Assembly (NCBI GenBank): GCA_964291275.2
Contig: OZ219799.1
Location: forward strand, 992,001-1,056,000
Length of the DNA: 64,000 nt
Reading direction: 5' to 3'
DNA from: Bin80 sp964291275
GTDB taxonomy: Bacteria; Bacteroidota; Rhodothermia; Rhodothermales; Bin80
Part shown: positions 19,152 through 27,994 of the stretch, one piece after another
How positions within the stretch are numbered: the first letter of the stretch is position 1
Layout of the letters: every line of letters begins with the position of its first letter
Made by a program: the position numbers and the translations under genes
Notes under the pieces: model-generated
The model's input: the letters and a program-made list of their open reading frames with translations, nothing else
Told to the model about the DNA's origin: nothing
Databases searched by the model: none

Positions 19152-20036
19152 ATGAGGATAGCACTGTATTTCGCAACGATCTTGCTGGTGACTGTTACAG
19201 CCAATGCACAAAGCTCCAATCCTTGCGGGCTAATGGTCATGGCACATGGCGGCAGTGATCAGTGGAATGCTGCAGTTGAGGCGGCAGTTATGCCCATGAT
19301 GGACGAATTCCCTGTAGCTATAGCTTTCGGGATGGCTAATCCGGTCACGATGAAAGCTGCAGTTACGGAGTTGGAAGAACAGCACGTCAGCTGTATTGCT
19401 GTTGTCCGGCTTTTTATGTCGGCACACTCTTTTCTGCATCAGACCGAATACATCCTCGGATTGAGAGCAGATCCACCAGCTTTCTTTATCTCCTATGGCG
19501 GTCACGAGAATCGTGGTTCCACTCCTACGCCTCTTGACCTTTCGATGAACGTCAGAATCAGTGAGACCGCTTTACTGGATGCCCCTCCAATGGGAGGAAT
19601 ACTCGCTGCAAATGCACTTGCACTAAGTGATAGTTCAGGCACGGAATCTGTACTTATCATCGCACACGGTTCGGGAGATGATCAGGTTAATGCTGAATGG
19701 ATACAAAAACTTGACCTCTTAGCCGATTCTGTTCGGTCTACCGGTCTTTTCAGGGCGGTTGCCGTTCACAGTCTCCGGGAGGACTGGGAGGATAAGCGCA
19801 CGAAGTCGGAGAAAGAGATTCGCCACTTTGTCGAGACACACTCACAGGACAATGGGCGCACCATTGTGCTTCCGTTCAGATTATATGGATTCGGTCCCTA
19901 TGAAAAGGTGCTTGAAGGGTTATCCTATCAGTCGAATGGTCAAGGCTTGTTACCCAGTACAAGTGTGACCGATTGGATCAGGCAGACCGCAAACGAATTA
20001 TTCCTTGAACTCCAGGAATCCGAAAGCACGGAATAA
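19152..20036 (+). CDS. Exported CbiX/sirohydrochlorin-chelatase-like protein with two repeats of the domain
   Basis: 294 residues. An N-terminal signal peptide (RIALYFATILLVTVTANAQ) predicts export, which is unusual because CbiX/SirB chelatases act in the cytoplasm. Two half-domains are visible: residues about 25-125 begin LMVMAHGGSDQWN, and residues about 165-285 begin VLIIAHGSGDDQVN. The AHGG/AHGS motif is the metal/tetrapyrrole-site hallmark of the family. The first half has SAHSFLHQTEYILG and the second has ETHSQDNGRTIVLPFRLYGFGP. Cobalt or iron insertion into a tetrapyrrole is the family reaction. An exported version could be a heme/tetrapyrrole-binding or metal-binding protein, which may matter beside a heme-rich operon. 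It stands alone on this strand. Chelatase activity is not claimed. Confidence 0.75.
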   Translation: MRIALYFATILLVTVTANAQSSNPCGLMVMAHGGSDQWNAAVEAAVMPMMDEFPVAIAFGMANPVTMKAAVTELEEQHVSCIAVVRLFMSAHSFLHQTEYILGLRADPPAFFISYGGHENRGSTPTPLDLSMNVRISETALLDAPPMGGILAANALALSDSSGTESVLIIAHGSGDDQVNAEWIQKLDLLADSVRSTGLFRAVAVHSLREDWEDKRTKSEKEIRHFVETHSQDNGRTIVLPFRLYGFGPYEKVLEGLSYQSNGQGLLPSTSVTDWIRQTANELFLELQESESTE

Positions 20037-20429
20037 GCACATCTTCCGCAGCTATGTCTTAATTGGACGATTCGGCAGAGGGGAATATCGCTAAATGCCG
20101 TTCGTGGCTTCTCTGACGTCCATCTGCTGTTTGTTGGTCGTATCTATACTGATCACCTTTATGGCGGGTAGCAGGTCCCGTCCGTTAGATTGGCAGGATC
20201 ATTCTCGGAGCATTTCTGTTGCCCACATGAGCGGCGTCGGCAATTTTTTCCATTTTTTGTCAGGCTCGTCGAAATCCTACCGGATAATGGATCAGGCGAA
20301 GAGTATTCCCAAAGATTCACCGTTGTGTAGTTCATAGTTCGGAGATTCATGACGTAACTATTGCATATGTGATCAAAAATGGTTAAAATATGTATGACAT
20401 CCTACATATAGCATAGTGTGCAATCGGTA
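20037..20429. other. Intergenic region upstream of the polyuronate locus
   Basis: 393 bases before the TonB-dependent receptor. The small ORF at 20095-20337 has no recognisable features and I do not call it. The last 50 bases are AT-rich and carry an inverted repeat, ATATGTA at 20388-20394 and TACATAT at 20403-20409, which is a plausible operator (listed separately). Confidence 0.5.
20388..20409. promoter_or_regulatory. Candidate operator: 7-bp inverted repeat containing a GT-N3-AC core
   Basis: ATATGTA - 8 bases - TACATAT forms a perfect inverted repeat about 20 bases before the receptor ATG. Overlapping it, ATGTATGACAT (20390-20400) fits the GT-N3-AC half-site layout known for FadR-subfamily GntR regulators. 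A FadR-type gene closes the opposite arm of the locus. A similar 11-mer precedes the beta-helix gene. Binding is inference only. Confidence 0.3.
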
Positions 20430-23255
20430 ATGAAGCAGCACGTTCGAGGTATTACATACGCGGTTGTGCTTGGTCTTGTGCATCTCTTGTCAGCAACTTC
20501 CGTAAGCGCCCAATCCGGTAAAATCACGGGGGTCGTTACAGACGAAGCAGGGGAAGCGATGGTCGGCGTGAACGTGGTTATTGTGGGCACGACCAGGGGA
20601 GCATCCACAGATCTGGATGGCCGATTCTTTATTCTGAATGTGGAGCCAGGTACCTACGGTCTGCGAGCATCCTTTATCGGATTCCGAACCGTAACTCAAT
20701 CTGAGGTCATCGTCAATATCAACAAGACGACAACGGTTGATTTCATTCTTGAAGAGTCTCTGACCGAAGGCGAAGAACTACTCGTGATTGCTGTGCGCCC
20801 GGATGTAGAAGTCGATCAGACAGCCACACTGGAAATTATCCGCCCGGAGGATGTCGAACAGATTGCCGGTATTACCGACCTGTCTGATGTGCTTGGACTT
20901 CAGGCAGAGGTGAATGATGGGCACTTCAGAGGTGGACGATCCAACGAAGAACTCTATGTGCTGGCTGGTATGGGGATCGTAAATCCCTTGAACTCATCGC
21001 GCTCATTCACGCCCATGCTGAGTGCAGTGGAAGAAGTAGAGGTCATTACGAGTGGGTTTGCGGCCGAATATGGCAACGCCATGAGTGGAGTTATCAATAT
21101 CTCCACCAAGGAGGGCGGAGACTCATGGAGCAGTCGAGCTGAAATTCGTACACGTACCCCTAACTATAAGCATTTCGGAGGGAGTGTGTTTGATCCAGCG
21201 AATAATCCCTACATCCGCCTGATGAATAACCTGGAGTGGTGGAAAGCGCCTGACCCAGAAAATGACGACAAACCGAGATGGCAGGGGGCAGTAGGTCGTG
21301 GCTTTGGATCTAGGGTTGATCCTGACGAAGGTGCACAGCTCGCATACGACCTGTGGCAGCGGACGCATCGTGATGTCGGGTATCAGTACAACGACCGGTG
21401 GGATGCACTCATCGACTTTACGCTCGGTGGTCCGATTTCCCAGAACAGCCGCCTCTTTGTAGCAACCCAGATCAATAGGGTATGGCCTATGCTGCCAACG
21501 CCGGAAGCCGATAGGCAAATGCAGGTTATGGGCAATCTCGTCACGAAGCCCGGGCCAGGCAAGAAATTGAAGTTGAGTGGAATGTATGGTAGTGTCTACC
21601 AGCAGGAGTTTAGCTCTTCCTCCGGTGGCTTCTACAGGTGGGTCTATGATCGCGTAATTGGTGCGAACAAGGTGCTGGACAAAAGTGCCGGTATAGGGTT
21701 GGTCTACTCTCACGTTCTGAATGATCGGACCTACTACGAACTAACCGTGAACGGTATGCGGACCAAGCTCAGCGAGGGCGTAGATGTAATTGATCCGAAC
21801 CGGTTTCGAGATGATATCACAGATGGATCCGTCTGGGAAAGACTTTATTGGGAGGATGGATTCCGAACCGGAGTCATGGATGATGATTTTTTCAACGAAG
21901 AATCCTGGACGTATTCCGCAGTCGGGTTCATTACCAGCCAAGTTTCCAACAATCACGAAATTAAAGCTGGTATCCAAGGCAACTTGTACGATATAAATGT
22001 TGAGAATCGTCTGAACCATTCTTCCCGATCCAGTGCTGTGCAGGAATTTTTTCAAGCCAGCCCGTACGAAGGGGCCATCTATGTTCAGGATAAGATGGAA
22101 TTTCAGGGAATGATCACAAACGTAGGACTGCGCTTTGATTTTTACGATCAGAATGTGCAGTACTACACAGACACGTTCTCTCCATTCAGGGATCCTACAA
22201 ACCCCGCGCTCATCAGTGAAACCAGTGCTGCGACCGAAAAGACGCCCATCGTAGCGCGCCTACAGCCGCGGCTTGGATTTTCTTTTCCGATCAGTGAGCG
22301 GGCAGTCTTTCATCTCAATTATGGCAGCTACCTCAAGCGTCCGGGTCTAGAGAGTCTGATTGGTAGCAGAACAACACTCTTCAACGAAAACCTGGGGACG
22401 GTGGAGCCAAGACGGCTCGGTAACCCCCTCTTAAAGCCGGAGGAAACCAAGAGCTACGATGTCGGCCTGGTGCTGGGGGTAGCCCGCGGATTCACATTGG
22501 ATGTGAGTGGATACTACAAAGACGTTAAAAACCTGATTCAACGTGTGGTCTACATTGACTCAAATGATAATCTTTATGAGTCACTGGGCAATCGGGATTA
22601 CGCAAATATTCGTGGTTTCAGTCTACGCCTGAATAAACGCAGAGGGTTTATTTCTGGATCAGTGCGCTATCACTTTTCGGTAGCTACCGGAAAGAACTCA
22701 ACTCCAACGGGGCGCAGTCCGATCATTGACGAAACCGACGAACAGACACAAGCTCCCAGCCCACGTGATATCCTTCTCAATTTTGACCGCACAAACGCGC
22801 TCGTGTTGATTGCCGGGATCAACCTCCCACATGAATGGGGTCCAAGGATCGCTGGCGGATACCCGTTAAGTCGTCTTCGGATAAATTTTCTCCATGATTC
22901 CCGAAGTGGCAGGCCGTATACACCCAGCGAATTGTTGGGGGACAATTTTGCAAAGTTGAATACAGAACGTACTCCCTGGGAACACAACACGGATCTCAAG
23001 GTCACTAAATCCATTCGTGCTGGTATTGCACAACTGGATGTCTTCGCTGAGATATTCAACCTCTTTAATGCACGCGTATTCCATTATAACAGGGTTTTCC
23101 TGGATTCCGAGACACTACGTCGCTATGAGAACGGAGAAGACATAGAATATGCTCTGCCAGATAGCAACAACCCTGATCTTGCTGCTGTGCAGACGTTTCG
23201 AATTTACAACAATGCTCCCCGCTCAATACGGGTTGGCGTTGTCATAAACATGTGA
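20430..23255 (+). CDS. TonB-dependent receptor of the polyuronate locus
   Basis: 941 residues from the ATG at 20430; a GTG at 20418 is in frame but adds only four residues. A signal peptide ends at VSAQSG. A carboxypeptidase-regulatory-like domain covers about residues 27-110 (GKITGVVTDEAGEAMVGVNV, STDLDGRFFILNVEPGTYGL). The plug (about 120-240) has FRGGRSNEELYVLAGM and AAEYGNAMSGVINISTKEGG. A barrel of about 700 residues ends in RIYNNAPRSIRVGVVINM. It is the first gene of the plus-strand arm and likely imports oligosaccharides released by the lyases downstream. There is no SusD gene beside it; the next gene is a T9SS-exported protein of unknown role that might serve as the surface partner. 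Confidence 0.9.
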   Translation: MKQHVRGITYAVVLGLVHLLSATSVSAQSGKITGVVTDEAGEAMVGVNVVIVGTTRGASTDLDGRFFILNVEPGTYGLRASFIGFRTVTQSEVIVNINKTTTVDFILEESLTEGEELLVIAVRPDVEVDQTATLEIIRPEDVEQIAGITDLSDVLGLQAEVNDGHFRGGRSNEELYVLAGMGIVNPLNSSRSFTPMLSAVEEVEVITSGFAAEYGNAMSGVINISTKEGGDSWSSRAEIRTRTPNYKHFGGSVFDPANNPYIRLMNNLEWWKAPDPENDDKPRWQGAVGRGFGSRVDPDEGAQLAYDLWQRTHRDVGYQYNDRWDALIDFTLGGPISQNSRLFVATQINRVWPMLPTPEADRQMQVMGNLVTKPGPGKKLKLSGMYGSVYQQEFSSSSGGFYRWVYDRVIGANKVLDKSAGIGLVYSHVLNDRTYYELTVNGMRTKLSEGVDVIDPNRFRDDITDGSVWERLYWEDGFRTGVMDDDFFNEESWTYSAVGFITSQVSNNHEIKAGIQGNLYDINVENRLNHSSRSSAVQEFFQASPYEGAIYVQDKMEFQGMITNVGLRFDFYDQNVQYYTDTFSPFRDPTNPALISETSAATEKTPIVARLQPRLGFSFPISERAVFHLNYGSYLKRPGLESLIGSRTTLFNENLGTVEPRRLGNPLLKPEETKSYDVGLVLGVARGFTLDVSGYYKDVKNLIQRVVYIDSNDNLYESLGNRDYANIRGFSLRLNKRRGFISGSVRYHFSVATGKNSTPTGRSPIIDETDEQTQAPSPRDILLNFDRTNALVLIAGINLPHEWGPRIAGGYPLSRLRINFLHDSRSGRPYTPSELLGDNFAKLNTERTPWEHNTDLKVTKSIRAGIAQLDVFAEIFNLFNARVFHYNRVFLDSETLRRYENGEDIEYALPDSNNPDLAAVQTFRIYNNAPRSIRVGVVINM

Positions 23256-23279
23256 TACCACTTACGGCAAAACAATAAA

Positions 23280-25520
23280 ATGGTCCGTATCCTCGCGCTA
23301 ATTCTAATTTCGGCAGCAGTGCTTCCTGAAACTCAGGCACAAGTCCTGCGAGACAAGCGTGTACACCGTCGTGGCATGCTGCACGAGACTGTCTTTAATA
23401 CTGGAGAGATCGGTCGCAAGTGGTTTTACAGAGATCATGACATTACCTTGGACCCACTCATGGAGTGGCCGGGGAATTCAGCTACGACCATAGATGGTCT
23501 GCAGTACAGTGGACAACACAACATTATTGGAGGCGGAATATCGATTTCAGCCTCGTACGAAGGTGTGAACATCTTCAATCTCGACGAGCGCCTGTTCTCG
23601 TTTGGTGGATCAGCCGGGCAGCATATACCCATCACTGTTGCCGGGGTGTATTCTTTTCCGATTTCCATTGAACGTATAGAGAACTATCCGCTGTTAGACG
23701 ATGGCAGTTTGAACCCGGCTTATGATCCCAATGAAGCGGAGGAAATCATTATTGCGCAGTGGGGCACCAATACCGGGATATCTGTTACACGTACCAGTCG
23801 CGCTTGGAGTTATCCAGACTATGACGATTTGATCATATTCGAGTACACGTTTGAAAACACCGGTGATAAGGACGGGGATGGCAGTCCAGATAATAATGAG
23901 ACACTCCACGAGGTGCTCATAGGGTTTCATTATGGAGTGGCACCTTCCATGATGGGGTTTCAGCGGTGGTATGGTACGTGGGAGTATGATTTCATGTACA
24001 AGAACGATCTGCGCGGTTATTTCGATCGGCATCGCTGGTTGAGATATGTGCTCAACACGGGTAATGGTGTGAACGCGGATTTTGCCCAATCCGGCAAGCC
24101 GGACCCAAAATATTTTACGAACTTCGCTACTACCGGTGAGCAGGGCGGAGGATTGATGTCCCCTCAGGCTCCCGGTATCCAGATGTTGTATTACAATCGC
24201 AATTACTTGGCTACCACGGGTAACACGTTCGCGCTTGATCCGAGGGTTGCGAATGAGCGTATGATTGATAGCGACAGTACGCTCAAACAACCCTTCATGA
24301 ACAAGGTCGAGAGCGGAAATTCCAGGGAGGACAAGATGATACCCAAACTTGTTCCGTACACGCGGTGGAGTGGTACCTACACCCCCTATCGCGAGACGGT
24401 ATTCCCTCCGCCGCCGGGCACCGAAGATCCCGATTCTCTGAGGTGGATTGGACGTGGAGCATTCAATTTCAGGCAATCCTACAAGGCGGTTGGTCACCAC
24501 ATTGTATTTGGACCGTATATCCTTCCGCCAGGAGCCAAGTTGGAGTTCTCAATGGCTGAGGTGGTTGGTTATGGTGCTGCCAGTGGACCTGGGGAGTGGG
24601 ACGAAGGTGGGGGACTTGGCGAGGTAATTGACGAGCAATTACCATGGCATGAGGTTCCCCACTTTGCAGATCGAGTGATGGATCCGGCAACCGGTCAAAC
24701 ACTTGTAGGAAACTATATCGGAGAGTTTGGTTATCCGGACTATGTAAACTCGGATGTCCGAACCGTCAAAGATGTGGCCGATATGGCCTACAATGCCTAC
24801 ACAGGCAAGGCACCCGTGCTGCCCCTCTGGCCGGAAGATAATCCGCCTGATGGGGTTTATCAGATACCTACACCACCTCCAGCACCTATTGTCAGGATTA
24901 CCAATAACGACAGGGCACACTCGGTTCTGCGTTGGGGGCGTGCGCAGGAATCTTTTTCACATCCAAGATTGACGGGCCCGGTGGTTACCTACCGAGTTCA
25001 GCGCTCACAGGCAGCGATCGGTCCATGGCAGATACTGGCAGAGATTCCTGTTGGCAGCGCCAATAATCTGACAGAGGCAGATTTGTACGAGTTCATAGAC
25101 ACAGAAACGACGGTCGGAGAGTCACAGTGGTACGCAGTCACATCCCTGGATGCCCAGGGCAATGAAAGCGGAAAGACCAATCTCATGGAAGTAACCTCCA
25201 AGCTCGGAGCTGCTGAGACGCTGGCCGAAGTGCATGCTGTGCCTAATCCTTTTTATCTCAGCAGTGGTTTCACAAGTGGAGGGGGTGGTAATTCAGCGCA
25301 GCAAATTGGCTTTTATGGGTTGCCGGAGCGTGCTACAATCGAGATTTACTCATACAGCGGACAGCTCGTGGATACGATAGAGCATGATGCATCTCAGTAC
25401 TCCACCCCCTGGTTTCAAGTAACCCGTAACGACCAGGAGATTGCTTCGGGAGTCTATTTCTTCGTTGTACAGACTCCCGACGGGGAAATTTATCGCGGCA
25501 AATTTACGGTGATCAAATGA
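23280..25520 (+). CDS. Large exported protein of unknown function with T9SS C-terminal sorting domain
   Basis: 746 residues. The signal peptide is MVRILALILISAAVLPETQAQ. I do not recognise a catalytic family in the first 550 residues, which are rich in aromatic, glycine and short beta-like stretches (for example ENTGDKDGDGSPDNNETLHE, a possible calcium loop). A fibronectin-III-like domain is plausible around 555-640 (VTYRVQRSQAAIGPWQILAE). The C-terminus from about 650 is a T9SS type A sorting domain: VHAVPNPFYL, TIEIYSYSGQLVDTI, ASGVYFFVVQT, GKFTVIK. It should be secreted through T9SS and stay at the surface. It lies 24 bases after the receptor and overlaps the PorV-like gene start (ATGA). 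A surface glycan-binding role in place of SusD is a guess from position. Confidence 0.75.
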   Translation: MVRILALILISAAVLPETQAQVLRDKRVHRRGMLHETVFNTGEIGRKWFYRDHDITLDPLMEWPGNSATTIDGLQYSGQHNIIGGGISISASYEGVNIFNLDERLFSFGGSAGQHIPITVAGVYSFPISIERIENYPLLDDGSLNPAYDPNEAEEIIIAQWGTNTGISVTRTSRAWSYPDYDDLIIFEYTFENTGDKDGDGSPDNNETLHEVLIGFHYGVAPSMMGFQRWYGTWEYDFMYKNDLRGYFDRHRWLRYVLNTGNGVNADFAQSGKPDPKYFTNFATTGEQGGGLMSPQAPGIQMLYYNRNYLATTGNTFALDPRVANERMIDSDSTLKQPFMNKVESGNSREDKMIPKLVPYTRWSGTYTPYRETVFPPPPGTEDPDSLRWIGRGAFNFRQSYKAVGHHIVFGPYILPPGAKLEFSMAEVVGYGAASGPGEWDEGGGLGEVIDEQLPWHEVPHFADRVMDPATGQTLVGNYIGEFGYPDYVNSDVRTVKDVADMAYNAYTGKAPVLPLWPEDNPPDGVYQIPTPPPAPIVRITNNDRAHSVLRWGRAQESFSHPRLTGPVVTYRVQRSQAAIGPWQILAEIPVGSANNLTEADLYEFIDTETTVGESQWYAVTSLDAQGNESGKTNLMEVTSKLGAAETLAEVHAVPNPFYLSSGFTSGGGGNSAQQIGFYGLPERATIEIYSYSGQLVDTIEHDASQYSTPWFQVTRNDQEIASGVYFFVVQTPDGEIYRGKFTVIK

Positions 25521-26521
25521 GACGGAGAACATCAAGCAGCATAGCTGCATTGGTCTTTCTGTTCGCCAGTGGTTTGTTTTTACCAACCGCTCATGGGCAG
25601 AAGGTGGGAACATCGTCTATGCAATTTCTGAGTGTGGCCCCCGATGCCCGTTCAATGGGCGTTGGTACTGCGTACATTGCTATAGCCGAAGGAGCGCATG
25701 CGCTCTACTGGAATCCAGCCGGGCTGACGCGCACGGCGGGACACAGTCTCGTGATTGATCGGGTGGATTGGTTGCTGGATACGGCGCACTATGGTGTTGC
25801 CTATGGTGCATCTCTTGGATCCTGGGGGCATGCGGGCGTACATTTTTACATGGCAGACATGGGGGATTTTCAGGAGACGCGTGTGGATCATCTCGGGTTT
25901 GTTGACCAGGGGGGAACGCAAGTGTATAACCCGGGCCTGACGGGTACGACCTTCTCATTGCGGAGTTGGGTGCTTGGCGTATCATATGCCAGAGCCTTCA
26001 CGGATCGGTTTTCTGCCGGCCTCACGGCCAAGATGGCGCATGAAAGCCTCTGGCTTTCCGAAGCCAATGCTTTTCTATTTGACTTTGGAATGACGTACAT
26101 AACGGGGTTTCGGTCACTCCGGCTCGGTGCATCTGTGATGAACTTTGGTAAACCGGTGTCCTTCGGTGAAGACTCCTATCCGGTCCCGTTACGGTTCCGA
26201 CTTGGTGGTGCAGTGGATATTATTGGTAGCAGTGGTCTCATTTCATTTCAGGACGCTAACCGCTTGACAGCTACCTTCGACCTCATCCAGCCCAATGATT
26301 ATGATCAACAGTGGGCTGCGGGACTGGAGTATGCATTTTTGCAGCGTATACATGTACGGGGCGGTTATCAGCACAATTATGACATAGCATCCTACAGTTT
26401 TGGACTCGGGATACGTCAGCCGATAGCTTCTGTAGGACTCGGGTTCGATTACAGCTATAGCAGTATGAGCGAGGCCTTTGGAGCGGTGCACCGGCTTGGA
26501 TTTTCACTTTCGATAGACTAG
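25517..26521 (+). CDS. PorV/PorQ-family outer-membrane protein
   Basis: 334 residues with signal peptide (ending at AHGQ). The start FLSVAPDARSMGVGTAYIA...ALYWNPAGL is the signature of the PorV/PorQ family of FadL-like barrels, and the rest alternates short amphipathic strands. In T9SS, PorV shuttles cargo from the translocon to the sortase; several paralogues of this family exist in one genome with less clear roles. The start overlaps the upstream T9SS-cargo gene by four bases, which fits a dedicated cargo/PorV-like pairing. The true T9SS core (PorK, L, M, N, Sov) is not in the window. Confidence 0.8.
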   Translation: MRRRTSSSIAALVFLFASGLFLPTAHGQKVGTSSMQFLSVAPDARSMGVGTAYIAIAEGAHALYWNPAGLTRTAGHSLVIDRVDWLLDTAHYGVAYGASLGSWGHAGVHFYMADMGDFQETRVDHLGFVDQGGTQVYNPGLTGTTFSLRSWVLGVSYARAFTDRFSAGLTAKMAHESLWLSEANAFLFDFGMTYITGFRSLRLGASVMNFGKPVSFGEDSYPVPLRFRLGGAVDIIGSSGLISFQDANRLTATFDLIQPNDYDQQWAAGLEYAFLQRIHVRGGYQHNYDIASYSFGLGIRQPIASVGLGFDYSYSSMSEAFGAVHRLGFSLSID

Positions 26522-26530
26522 CGTCAAGAC

Positions 26531-27928
26531 ATGTTTCGTCGACTCCCGATACTGTTGTTGTTTGTAGCCCCGTTGTCATACGGACAGGGGGTAATGCAGC
26601 CACTATCGATTCAGGGATTGGAACGTCAGGAGTCAGTAACTGCTCGTGCACGGGGTATGGGCAGTGCAGTAACCGCCCTCTCAGGTTCTGTAGAATCTGT
26701 GATTCTCAATCCGGCAGGACTCGCTAGTCTTTCTCGTCCGGCGCTTTCTGCAAGCGGGGCCTGGTTTCAGCAGGATTGGGCAGAAACGCAGCATTGGAAT
26801 CCAAATCGCTATTACGCGGGAATGTCGCTCTTTTTCGCAGATCCGAATGAATATCGGAGCGAACCGCTCTCGGAGCCGGACTGGACCAACAGTCAGGGCA
26901 CATTTCGATTAGCAACAATAGGAGGGGCAATCCCATTGAGATTGGGGGATCGCGCACTGACTGTAGGGATTATGCTACATCAGATCGCACAATTGGGCGA
27001 TTATGATCGCAATGATAATGTACTGGATCCCTACATCGGCCAATTTCGTCCAGATCCTGTTGAACGACCTAGGCCCGGAGAAGAAATCGTTGTTCAATGG
27101 TCGGCTTTTGAGAGGGAGCGCACTGGATATATTCAGTCTGTTTCCTCAGCAGCCGGATTGGAGTTGAGCGAAAATTTTCATGTTGGGCTGCGTATTTCTC
27201 GAACTTGGGGGAGCTCGACAGATCGCCAGGAGATCAGTGAAACAGGTGTATTCATACTTCGCGAAGATGCTCATGACTACGATCATGAACCTGCTGATGG
27301 TGCTACGTCGTGGGATGGATCCTCAGAATACAACAGCTGGGGAGGGGTATTGGGCTTTCAGTGGCAGTATGATGTGATCACTGTAGGGATCACATACCAA
27401 TTTACGAGTAACCTGCGGCGCACCTTCAGTAACACCGGAGTGCGTACACGGGGTGGCGAAGTGCAAAGTCTTACACAAGTAGGAGTAGATAAAGTCAGAT
27501 TGCCTGCGCGCATTAGGGCAGGAGTTGCTCTGAGCCCAACACCGGCTGTCACACTTGTGGCAGATTATTCTTGGCAGAATTTTTCGGACCTGAAGGTCAC
27601 AGGCAGTGGAGTGACTATAGCTCCAGATTGGGGAATGGTTCAAGGCATAGGTTTGGGAGCAGAATGGAATTTTCAGGGAGACACGTTCCTTCGTGCAGGA
27701 TTCAGGCGCGACCCACACCCGTTCAGGATCGAAGGTTTTGGACTTCTCGGGCAGACGGCCACCGGAGACGCATTCAGTACTGGACTCGGGACGAGTATTT
27801 CCGTCCTCACACTGGATATCGCATATGAATTTCAGCGCCTGCGTTATCAGGATAGATGGGAATCCAATGTTGACTACAACCGGATACGCAAGCATAATGT
27901 GCTCTTTGGTGTGTCCTACGCTTTTTAG
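26531..27928 (+). CDS. FadL/OmpP1-like outer-membrane protein
   Basis: 465 residues; signal peptide ends at LSYGQ. The motif ARGMGSAVTALSGSVESVILNPAGLASLSRPALSAS is the N-terminal pattern shared by FadL/OmpP1-type and PorV-type barrels. Repeated amphipathic strands continue to the end (NVLFGVSYAF with a terminal aromatic, typical of outer-membrane proteins). It starts 9 bases after the PorV-like gene, so the two are co-transcribed. FadL proteins pass hydrophobic molecules; here it may instead be a structural partner of the receptor/PorV-like group. Specific function unknown. Confidence 0.72.
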   Translation: MFRRLPILLLFVAPLSYGQGVMQPLSIQGLERQESVTARARGMGSAVTALSGSVESVILNPAGLASLSRPALSASGAWFQQDWAETQHWNPNRYYAGMSLFFADPNEYRSEPLSEPDWTNSQGTFRLATIGGAIPLRLGDRALTVGIMLHQIAQLGDYDRNDNVLDPYIGQFRPDPVERPRPGEEIVVQWSAFERERTGYIQSVSSAAGLELSENFHVGLRISRTWGSSTDRQEISETGVFILREDAHDYDHEPADGATSWDGSSEYNSWGGVLGFQWQYDVITVGITYQFTSNLRRTFSNTGVRTRGGEVQSLTQVGVDKVRLPARIRAGVALSPTPAVTLVADYSWQNFSDLKVTGSGVTIAPDWGMVQGIGLGAEWNFQGDTFLRAGFRRDPHPFRIEGFGLLGQTATGDAFSTGLGTSISVLTLDIAYEFQRLRYQDRWESNVDYNRIRKHNVLFGVSYAF

Positions 27929-27994
27929 AAGGAGCTGGGCGGCTTATGAATGGCATCTGTAGCATACACGGCCAATCGAAACGAGTGTTTATTT

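Noticed and set aside
20095..20337. 80-codon ORF with a hydrophobic start upstream of the TonB receptor
   Set aside because: Only the first 25 residues look membrane-like; the rest has no pattern, and the region is AT-rich promoter territory.
27958..27968. TGTA-GCA-TACA palindrome before the heparinase-fold gene as an operator
   Set aside because: The geometry differs from the GT-N3-AC sites, and a short palindrome like this is expected by chance.
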